A stretch of 64,000 nucleotides of DNA, taken from Lytechinus pictus. Taxonomy: Eukaryota > Echinodermata > Echinoidea > Temnopleuroida > Toxopneustidae. Below are positions 27,201-39,200 of the stretch, piece after piece; position 1 is the stretch's first letter; the number at the start of each line of letters is the position of its first letter. The notes under the pieces were generated by a model. It was not told where the DNA came from. It ran no database searches and saw only the letters and a list, made by a program, of their open reading frames with translations. Location: the NCBI RefSeq assembly GCF_037042905.1, contig NC_087252.1, forward strand, positions 32,947,494 through 33,011,493. The letters are read 5' to 3'. The position numbers were made by a program, and so were the translations under genes.

Positions 27201-30200
27201 ATAATATCAACAGGAAGTGTATTTATAGAGTTGCTAAACAACATATATTTTGTTTTTTGGAATATTTATTGATAATTTATTTGCTCTTATCCATTGGGTG
27301 ACATTTTCTAGTTCAGAGTTGATTATATTAGCAAGGTGAAGAGGATTTTTATGTGAAAAAAAATAAGTTAGAGTCGTCCGCAAAGAGAATAAAAGAAAGA
27401 ACATTGTGAAAGGGGCTTAAAAAATCAGCATATAGGGGCTTTCACAATTGCTCGTGCGATCATTTGGTCACAAAATATATTGCACAAAATCGCAACAGTA
27501 GCAAGCAGTAACACCACCAATGTCTTAGGGGCCTTAATGAAGCAGTTTTCGGATTTAGTATTGCAAAAATACCCCCCCCCCCGAAGCTATAAGAGTAATG
27601 GTAAACAAGCCATCGGTTTTATTTAAAAAATTTTTTAGACAATTCTAAAATATATTCGATTTATTTTGATCAGATGCTGTGTCTCCTGGAGCATATGTAC
27701 CATGAATTGGGTTTAGTAAACGAGTTTCATATGAATCCGATCGTCCTCAGGCGGTTTCTGGTGAGTAATTGAAGAGCATTATTTGGATTGCAATGTTCTA
27801 ACGTAAATCTTGACTGCCTTATATCATTACTGTCAATAATTGTTTTATAGCGAGCCCAATCCTTTCGTGTTACTTTGAGACAAGAATCCAAGAACCCCCC
27901 CCCCACCCCCCCCCCAAAAAAAAAAAAAAAAAAAAAAAAAAACGAGAGTGGAAGATTCATATTGTGTATTCCTTTTTGCTTATTTTTTGGCAAAATAATT
28001 ATTTCATGTCTTTTAATCTATCAATTGTGAGTATTATTTTTACAATGAATGTGTGCTATGTAATTACTTCGCATCATCATTTTTTTCCTTTTAATATGAT
28101 AAATACGAATTTAATTTCATTAAGGGGGTTGACGCAGAAACAATAGCTTGCTCCAATTTGTTTTGGGTCGATATTACTGGTAGCATCATACTCAATATCG
28201 TTCTCCGCATCATATATTGAATTGTAATATTTTACAATGTACCATTACTTTGAATTTGAACTGAATGATTGATACATATTATTACAAAACAAAATATATA
28301 TTTATACGTATTTTTTTTATTTGCCTCCGTATAGCTCTGTGTCCAGGAGAACTACCGTAATAACCCGTTCCACAATTTCCGTCACTGCTTTTGTGTGACG
28401 CAGATGATGTATGGTATGATATACCTGTGCGATCTCCAGTCCAAGTTTTGTTTGTCGGACCTTGGTATTCTCCTCACAGCGGCAGTGTGCCATGATTTGG
28501 ACCACCCTGGTTTCAACAACACGTATGTACCAATTATAAATTCAATATGTCATAGCAACAGTCATTATTCAATTCAACTGAAACAGATTTTTATTTTTGC
28601 CTTCAACCTACTTTAAACACTAGTATGATATATGTTGTCATTTTTCAAATGTTAATCTTGACATTTCCATCAAATTTAAAGAAAATGATGACACACAATT
28701 TCCTCTGTATTTTATTGTTTTGTGAATTTCATTTCCTTACATTGCTTTTCAGCATTTTCATACTTCTTTTATTTTCCATGAACATTATCGGGCACATTCT
28801 TGCAATCATAAACAGCTTAAATATAAATCCATGTAAACCAGCCAAAAGTGAAAATCAGTATACATTTGTAATTTCCGGCTGAGAACACAATTTGCATTGA
28901 CTTTGTACACAAAATCATGCTTTTGACCAATTTTTAGTCTGACAGGCACTCATAAAAAATTGCATAAATTGGGAACTGTGTATCCGGGTGCCAAATAATA
29001 ATAATAATATTTTCAAAAGTCGCGCAACGTCAGCGAGCGCTCAGTGGTGGAAAAAAAATACGTGGCGGCGCAATCACGAAATTCGTCGAAGGGCGTGGGG
29101 AAATATTCGACCCCTCCCCCGTTAACTAAAAGTAAACTCCAGTAATAGATATAATAAAAAAAACATCTTGTGAAATGATATATATTAATATTTATATAAA
29201 CTGGTTTCCGAAAGAAACAGATCAAACCTTTACAATTCACTGCTTAAATTCTTTACTATGCACATGTCAATAGTTAAAAAAATAGTTTGATCACGAAGGG
29301 GTTTGTCCACAGTCACAGTATAAGGATAGCAAAAGAAAGACCAATGAAAATGAGATTGGATTAAACAAACTTCCTAATTTATATACACATGTCTTCACAG
29401 GCATGTTTAAGGGATTGGCTCGATCGCAATAAAGCTGCTGGAAGTGAACATCAATTGTTAAAATGACTGGAACAATTACACAGCCATATACGCAGATCCC
29501 TCTGGGGACGTCCCGTTAAGCGGGGGATAATCTGAACACGGTGTGGATCTGTGCAAGACTGCATGAGATCCCTGTATATTATTTGTTCATACCTTGTCAT
29601 TCACTTTTCGCCTTGAATCTGAAAGGTTAAAGGATGGTCCAGGCTGGATAAATTTATATCTCAATAAGTAGAGTAAACTTCACAGAGCAAAATGCTGAAA
29701 ATTCCATCAAAATCGGATAACAAATAATGAAGTTATTGAATTTTTAAGATTTGCATTATTCCGATGAAACAGTTCTAGGCATGTCTTTATGAATATTCAT
29801 TAGCTGGGCTGATGATGTCATATCCCCACTTGTTATTTTGTATTTTATCATATGAAATTAGGTTTATTTAAAAAAAAATTACCAAGAACTAAAACAATTG
29901 GATTGACAACTGATAAAAAAGTGCATTAGTTATTTGTTGCTGCAACTTATTTCATCATAATGGAGACACATCATTTACACATGTTTGAAACAATTATGAT
30001 TTCATGTAATAACATAAGAAAAAGGAAAGTGGGGATATGTCATCATCAGCCCACCTGATAAATATTCATGACGATGTGCATATAACTGTTTTTCACAAAT
30101 ATTGATAAACTTTAAAATTCAATTACTTCGTTATTTGTTATCCGATTTTGATGAAATTTTCAGCATTTTGCTCTGTGAATTTTACTCTATTTATTTAAAT

Positions 30201-33200
30201 ATATATATTTTCAGCCCGGACCATCCCTTTAAGAACTTCGCTTTCTGTATCCAGTGGAAAGGGGATACATGACAGTTTATTCTTTCCAGCCTAGCTATGC
30301 TGTTCGGTGTTTACAGTCAACCACGTTCATGTTTGTCCTTTTACCTTTTATATACGGTTTCCTTTCGAGGATAATCTTAAGAAATCCGACCCAAGTAGTG
30401 TGACGTTGACCATCGTCATTATGAAGCTTTCTCCGTCCTTTCTTCCCACGAATCTCATTAACAACTTCGAAATGTTTACTACTAGAATATTGAACAGATA
30501 GTATTTGGATGGTACATATTATAGAAATATCTGACTACATAGAAGAAGCGTTATTTCTTCTGCAATGACATACATTTGCCCCCCCCCCAAAAAAAAAAAA
30601 AAAAATCATATAGCACACAATGTGAACAGATCTCATAGTAGGATAAATAAAATTATTACACAATAATTAATGCACAATAACTTAATGATAGTTCACTTAA
30701 ATTCAATTCAAAGTTTATTGACATCAAATCATGATTTTGAATGATCATCATCAAAATAAAACAATAATTTGACGTAAACATAAAAAACTAATATTGAATA
30801 TGTTGAAGTATATTTAAACAGGATAAAAACGATCAGCACAGTGGCTGTTTTACATTGCAGTCCTGTGACATAATACAATGAATAAAAATCACTATTATAA
30901 CATGTGCACAAATAAAGGACAAACAAATTCATATAATTCTAATTTTCCCAAAATGCAATAAGAAATTGAATATGACATCACAATGTAACATGGTATATGT
31001 TATCATGATTATATCGTGTTGAGAATAAGATATTGATATTTAAAAAAAAATCATGATCTTCCACGTAATTGGCATTTGATAATTCGCATGATTAGAGGAA
31101 ATAAATGATTATCGATCAAAATATTGCATTGAGTGCCATTTCGAACAATTATTTTACTATCCAAATTTTAGCGGTCCTCCCCTTTCATCTAGGAAAACGG
31201 CGTCGCAACTATCAGGTGTCTGTTTGCATTCTACTGTCTGTTTAGAGCACCAATGTGCATACATTCATAGTTAATCATTGTTCGAATTAACATTGACGCG
31301 TCCTCAACGTAACACTAATTATGAATATTACCAAGGTGTTTGTCTGTCGGGAAATGGCAAAGTTCGGATGCTTGTTTGTCCATCTATGTGTAGGGAGATG
31401 GTGTGGTGCGTGCACAACCATATGGCTTCCTTGAAATTACTATTTTTTTCATCACAGGTTGACTATAATAACAATGATTCAGTGGTGCCCCCCCAGGCAC
31501 ACATTTTCAGTTAACGAATACGAGAAGATATAAATTATCATCTTTCTTTTTTATAAGGTCAGCCCGCCCCCCCCCCCCTCTCCCACCGTTCAGGTATTAA
31601 TGTACAGGGGCCGCGGAAACGGGGCGCTGCGGGGCTTCAGCCCCTGCACTTTCCAAAACCGTGTACAAAAACTTAAATATCGCCATATGTGATTTTGCAT
31701 GGTCACCCCCCCCCCCTTTATTTGGCTTAGCCCCCAACTTTCAAAACCGTTCCGCGGCCCCTGAATTGTATAATTTATTTCTGGTCTATAATGGGTCCCA
31801 GTATGATCGTTAGGTGGATAATACAACTGGTATTTTTTTTCCATCTTTATCTATTGGGCAATTTGTTGGGCATGTGATAATTGTTATTGCCAACCATTAT
31901 GAATGCATATGTAGAATTGTAAATTAGCGAAATCGATCTAAACACCTTAGGAAAAAGGCCAGATGAGAAAATGAAATTGGCAGCCAAATGATGCTTAGTT
32001 ACAGTATGTTAATATACATCCGTCATGACAAGTGTTCCAAACATTTGTCATTTGCAGTAGTCTTGTATCGACTGTTTTACCTAAAAAAACTTGTGTTTTA
32101 TTCCCACGTCTTCCTTTTACAATGTTTTAATGTCTCAATTATTTTGAAATATCGTCTTTTGTATGGGGAGGAAGATGCGTCTTACCTGGAGATAGTTTGT
32201 GGCTGTTGTAATAGCAGGCTTTTAGATCAAATAGTTTACCGTATTTATTCGGCCTGCAGGTATCAGATAAATGCCCGTACCGATCTGGCTATCCGGTACA
32301 ACGACATATCACCGTTAGAAAATCACCATTGTGCAGTAGCCTTCAAGATCATCAGCAATCCAGAGTGTAACATCTTCCGTAACGTACCCGAAGAACAGTT
32401 CAAGGATATCCGACAGGTAAGTGCAGCAACAGTGCAAATTGTTCAATAGGGGAAAGTTTTATGTAGTTTTTTTTTCGGGAATTGTCAGTGACTATATTGG
32501 CATCTTCAAATCAGATGCAGCAACAGGACAAATTGTTCAATGGGGGAAAGATTCATGTAGTTGTTTTTCGGAAATTTTCAGTGACTATATTAGCATCTGC
32601 AAATCAGATGCGAGATTTACAGTATGACCTACCTCATAGCATCTGGCGGTGGGGGAATCACTGCAATACAGTACATGAATCGCTCCCATTGGAAAAGTTT
32701 TGTGGGTAATTCTAAGTGACTACTTTGCTCCCAGCGAATCAGATGCAATGATTTCATGTACGTTTCATAAGCATACATGGATGTGGGTCGAAATCAACAT
32801 CAATGGCCAACCTCTCAAAACCCTCCGTGATGAGCGCTTTGTAATCATGATTTAGTTAGGTAACGTAAGGGGCTTAACGCGACATGACAGACGGAAAATT
32901 TTGCCATGGCATACATTGGCGATCCAACCGAAATTGAAAAAATGTCTTTTCCAAATGTATAATTTGTATTTTCTTTGCAGTATTTAGGTTGTTATTATTG
33001 ATTCTTAAAACCGCATGTATCATAGGGATTTAATGCCGTCGTTACCTAATCAGTCAAACGTTTTCCCCTCCAAATTTGAAAATAGGCGAATACAGAGTTA
33101 TATTAAAAATAGTCATTGAAATTGAACTACTGCTCATTGACTGTTGCGAGAGGTGAGTTTGAATTTTCTTTTTTTTTTGCGTTTCTTCCTAAATTAATCA

Positions 33201-36200
33201 TTATTTTTCATTCAAACTCACTCTTGAAGAATTGCTAAAATATGATTAGATCGTTAGGATGAAAGACTGGGTTGCACAATTAGAATTCTTTGATTTATTT
33301 TTGTTCCTTTTTTAACCAAATTGCATTCGTTTAGAAAACAGTCGTTTATTATAGGAAAGAGCTATAGTTGCGCCGCCTATCTTTGAGTATTAAGTTTTGT
33401 TTAGTTTTATTTTAGAGTGTATTTCTCATGTTCTTATTATCGGACTTAAATGATGTTCTTTTTACAGGGTATTATCATGTTGATCATGGCAACCGATATG
33501 GCTCGTCACTCTGAGATTCTGGACCAGTTTAAGGCCCAGGTGGAAGGTGGTTTTGACTTTGAAAACCAGGAACATCTTAACTATGTTAGTATATTCATTT
33601 GATACACCATATTACTATAGGTTTTCCCGTCCAATTTCACCAGAGTTGCATTCAAATCAATGAAAGGACGTTCAAATTCGAAATATTTCGTCCAGCCTCT
33701 GCACACATGGTTCATTTTTTCATTTATTCACCATTAAATTCCGTTCTACAGTGCGTATCAAAATAAAATTTACACTTTGAAAAAGCCCTGGGAATCTAAA
33801 AATTTACAAAATATGGGTAATTTTTTTTCCCATATAATCTTGGGTTTGGGTCTCATCTATCTAATGAAAGTAAAAGTTTTTACAGAGTCTTACACTTGAG
33901 TGAGCACTGTCCATTTTTGTAAAGCTCGCAGAAATCTGTTTGCGCAGAAATGCTCATTTTCACGCTGTGTCAAGGGGAAAGGGTGAAATCAAACTTAGCC
34001 TGCGAAACATTTCTCATACATTTTCCTTTCATTTTTAGTCATTTGAAATAAAACGGATACATTCAAGCATTTTGTAACATTTTTCCCACCCAAATTGAAA
34101 TGTCAACACTAGGTAAGCACAACCTTTACTGTTTTTGTGCCTGCTGGATCTGAGGACATAACTGAATCTGAACAAAAGTTTATATCAGACATCTCCAGCA
34201 TTTTTCACTAAGTTTTTATCATTTAAAGTGGGTTTACAATTCATTTTTTATTTAATACTTGTTTCTTCACATTTTCCAAAGCTTGACAATGATTCACAAA
34301 ATGGAAATCAAGCCTTAGCCAGTTCATGTAATTCACAGCTCAGTGTAAAGCAAATATCGTCACAATGGCCTCGGTGTGTGGGGGAGTGGGGTGGGGTGCA
34401 ATGCACTCTTCGAAGTGTTTTGGGCTAAGAAACAAGTTAAACAGGTAAACGATATCTTCAAATCAATTTTCCAAGCTAAATTACACGCGTTCTTCATGAT
34501 TAAGGTCTACTTTTATTCCCATAACTATTTCAAGGTTCTGCGCAAATAATTTTTCACTAACTTTTCAAAAGTAAGTGGTGCTCACTCAAGCGGAAATATT
34601 TGTCGACAGTTATATCGTCATTTGCTTAAATGGATCTGCACCAATGCTAAAATGTGGAAAAGTCTTCAAGATATTACAAATGTACAATTTTACAGGATTT
34701 TTTTAAGTGTAAACTTTTTTTGATACGCACTGTATATCATTACTTTGATTTCTAATTTAGAGAGAAATTCGTTCAAATTAATGGCTCAAAGGTGTCATTT
34801 AATTTCGCGACGATGAACTGATTGTTTAATTCCGCCTGAAATACCATTTTCAATTTCATTTATCGGCACACATATTTGCACTTAAAACATCCAAATTTTA
34901 GATAACATGTTTCTGTGTTCATTTTTTTATTACGTTATACAATATTGTTTTTTACTTTACTCTATCTTTTTATATTTTTGATGTTTTCAGTTAGTATCAT
35001 TTTATTCCATTATGTTTGATAAGGACGTAATTCATGTAACACTTATTATCCGCCAATGAGTGGGTAGATGACATTTGACAATGGGAGGTATTTTTTCTTC
35101 ATCATCTTGTTCTTTTTATTTTACATAATTGTAATTTATATCGTTTTGGGGAAGGGATAAGAAACATGGTATTGACCACAGTCTAATGTTACGAAAGTGG
35201 AGCAAAAACAAGTTGTTGTTCCGATGATGGTTTGTCAGATGGATGATACATTTCAGCAAATTTGTAAACATCCAATAATAGAAGTAAAACTCATTTTCAA
35301 AATTATCCAACAGAAGTAAGAAAAAACAACGAAAACATGTCCATATCCTGTAAGTGATTGCATATTAATGATTTTGAATTCCTAAACGTTCGCAAGGAGG
35401 GTACCGGTGCGAATTTGAAAACACTTCTTCAGCTATTTTAATTTGATCGTTCTTTATATATGTTTGAATTAGTTAACCATGAAATCGCGTGCCAATAGAA
35501 TTAAATTGAATTAATTATTTGGCTATCTAAATGCTGATCTCATAGGTCATTCAAATTAGTTGCAAATTGAATTATTACATCATTAAATCGGTTGAGATTT
35601 TGACAAAAATGGACGGGAACCCCTATATTAACTGGCACCAGGCCGACGAAAGTCTTTATTCGTTTAATTCTTATTTTCCCCCTTTTTATCAGGATGGCGT
35701 TTTCCCACTTTCTCAATGCCCTCTTCAATCTTGCCAATACAGAAATTAATGCACTTATTTACACGGCTCCCTGAATATTTAATTAAATTTGCTCTGTTGA
35801 ATTCTTTAATGTGCTTTCATTTTCATGTCTAAATTCAGCACCTTTGAAATTACATGTAATTCTTTATTTCTTAAGGGGGCTAGGTGGCTACGCAGAACTA
35901 ATTTCCTCTAACTTGCAAATACAATACTGTCATGGTAACAACGGTGTCAGATGACTCAACCTATGCATGCTGTCAATAAATTACATTAATCTCACTCGTT
36001 TTCATATTATTTCCAACTTGTCATATCCAGCTTCGAATGGTTTTGATCAAGTGCTGTGATATTTCCAACGAGGTGCGTCCATCTGATGTATCGGAGCCGT
36101 GGGTGGATTGCTTACTCGAAGAATATTTCATGCAGGTTGGTAAAGCAGTTATCATGAACATTTTTTTTGTAAAAAGTAAATATTTGAAATGAAATTTGAA

Positions 36201-39200
36201 TAACTTTATATATAGCTGAAAAGGAAACACATTCCTTTATGCATGTTTATTGGGTCTCCTCAGGGTAGCACATTTCAGAGTAGCAGATTTTGTTCGATTA
36301 TTTTTTTTAATTTCTCTATTAATATCATTATAATTTTGATATGAAAACGTCTATTACATTTTTTTTTGACATTTTCGAGATCAAAATATTCAACTGCTGT
36401 CCCCCACCCCTTTATAATCGTTTCGGTATCGAAAATTAAAAAAAAAAAAGGAAATAAAATTATGAACATGTGTGTTTTATGCAAAAATTAAAAGACATTG
36501 TATTTTTATCATTCAATTCTTTGAAATATTTTCAAGTCAAATAGGAAGATTAAGCTATCATGCTTTAATAACATTTCCGAAAGGTGTTTGAAATTTCTGC
36601 TAAATATTCATTCTTAAAAATATTTTTATGCAATAAAGTATTTCCTTTGCTTTACAATTTTTTTTAATGTATAGTCCAACACATTTGAATGGTAACATTC
36701 TGCAAAAAACAGATGTTACGTTTTTAAAATGAAATAATGTTTCGAAAAAAGCAAAGAACCAAAACACGTTTGGACAAGATATTTAAAACAAATATTGGGA
36801 ATATTAATTAAAATACGTTTTTAGTAACCAGCAGTCTTGTGTTTATATTTTGAAAATATTTTCATAGAATTTACATAACCTTTCATATTTCAACAATTGT
36901 ATATAAACAAATTTTTATTATTAAAACCTGCTGATTAACTCACCAGCATGATTTCAAGAAATGATCCAATGTAGATGCATGAAAAATTATGAACCTTACA
37001 GTAGTTTAAACAGTCTAAACAGGACAGGGGCGGATCCAGGATTTTCCAAAAGGGGGGGGGGCAAATTTTTCGGAGGAAAGTTTTGACACGCAAAAAAAAA
37101 AAAAAAAGGTTTTCAACCACAAATTAATCATATTTCGTACCCGCAAAAAAAAGGAATTTTTTTTAATGGTCTTCAATTTCAAAAGAGGGCGCACACGTCT
37201 GTTCTGATGGCATTTTTACTGACAAACTTTAATTTTGCTTCTCAAAGGGGGGGGGGGGGGGGCACGTGCCCCCTGTGCCCCCCCCCCCCTTCCGGGTCCG
37301 CGCCTGATTCTAAACAAATGTTTCAAACCCTAAACAACACATGCAATTTAACCGAATTGTCTAGAGATGATAATCCAAAAAATTAAAAATTCCAAATATA
37401 AGTATCGAAGTGTTTGATATCCAAGAATATTTTATGCAAAAAAAAACACAAGGCTAAGCGAGATTTCATTGTTAGTAGTTTGTAAACAAATGCTTCATTG
37501 GCTGTTCAGAAAATCGATGAGGCGTGAAATGTTTGGAGTGCGCGTATATGTAAAGTATCACAAAACAGGAAATGTCTGGACGCATAGAAAATATGCGAAA
37601 GCAATTAATATAAATGAACATATTGTTTATAGCTTTATCTATATATTTATGTACGATGTGAAGAAAAAAAAACGTGTAGTTGCTACAAAATTCAATAGAT
37701 TCAACTTATGCATAATTATTCAAATATATTCTGTATGCATGTGTGTATACTGCGCATGCAAGCTACGCGTTTCAGTTCGGATCAACATGGTCTATACTTT
37801 GGGAGTTAACTCGATTTTGTAATTACAAATTTTTATTTTATTTTATTTTATTCAGAGCGACCGAGAGAAGATTGAGGGGCTACCAGTTGCATCCTTCATG
37901 GACCGTGATAAAGTCACTAAACCGACCGCTCAAGTTGGTTTCATCAAGTTTGTTCTTATTCCTATGTTTGAAGTGGTTGCAAAGGTGGGTTTTATGATCT
38001 TCCTATAGAAATGATGACTAGTTAAGTTTAGTTTCGAATAGTATACAATTGTAATGTGTTTTTTTTGTCTCCAAGTAGTTGTGTTTCGATTCATCAAAAA
38101 TATTAAGAGAAATGTCCCACATCCCTTCTTGTATTTATTTATTTATTCGGCAAATAATACAAAAGTATAAACTATACAAAATAAGAAATATCAATCATTG
38201 GAACGCCAGAGAAAGGAAAAGTTTACTGAATTACTGTGGCATGAAGCCTCCTGTCCCAATTCCAATGGTTGATATTACAATATACATTAATAACTAAACA
38301 ATAATAATGTGTGATATATATGATATAAAACTATATTATTAAAACCTTCCAATAATTCTCACCCTTTCCTTTGATTGTATTTTGTTTCGCTCCTCTGGGC
38401 GACAAATCACACATATTTTTGTACTTAATATTATTTGCAGTCAACGCGACAGAATTTATGGATTTTTTTTTTAGCGGAAGATGGGTGTGTATTAAAGTAG
38501 GAAAGGGAGGGGGGCGGAGTGTGTACTTACAACATTGCATCCAATATATCCTTCCGGTTCATATCAAGTCCAAAGTAGAGGCCTTGGGGCACATTTGAAA
38601 ACAATATAATATGTTTCTTACTTGCACCTACATGTATATCGTGGTGTTTATTCCAGCAAGGGTGAATGGTTGTCGGTCCGACCAAAACAGACATGCATTA
38701 ATGTTGGGGTCAAGCCCTTGAATTTTGAAAATAACCTTTATTTCAGGGGAATGGAGTTGTGGGGATTTGGCATTGTATTTTGCTACCCTTTGCAAAGACA
38801 AAATATATGTTGAAATAAATTATTAAAGTGTCTTTTTAATGCTAGATTGGATATTCCACAATTTACATATGTTTCACGCTTTTATTTATATACCCGTCAT
38901 CCATACACTGGTCTGAAAATAAAAGAAAGGCGCCCCTCGCTATGTGCATGCTTTATTGACTTTGTCACTCAGAAAATTGTCAAGTTCTGTGCAAAGATAA
39001 ACTATGGAAAGCCAACAACGTGAACATCTAAATCGCATGTTCAAAATATTGTTTCTACATTTTTTTTTTATTAGTAGGCTGTATATCCACACGTTCACCG
39101 TTTTCTTAAACATTCGGTTTCATTTATTATTTTGTTTAAAAAGGACATTGTGCAAATTTCCTGAAAGAAAAATTACATTGATGGATTGCCATATACTTGA

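Larger units (their letters stand above)
23755..27420. mobile_element. TTAA-flanked foldback element with LINE nested in it
   Basis: TTAA at 23755-23758 and 27417-27420 brackets inverted ends GCCCCTTTCACAATTGACG and CAATT|ATTGTGAAAGGGGC, the right one split by a LINE. Arms of about 700 bp (23759-24470 and about 25035-25725) are full of GTCGTACGACC and CTCGCACGA motifs. A second direct copy of the left-arm inner part lies at 24475-24945. The long overlapping open frames on both strands here come from palindromic repeats, not genes. Confidence 0.8.

Noticed and set aside
35540..35749. Opposing short frames in a PDE9A intron
   Set aside because: No similarity and no splice sites in phase with the flanking exons.
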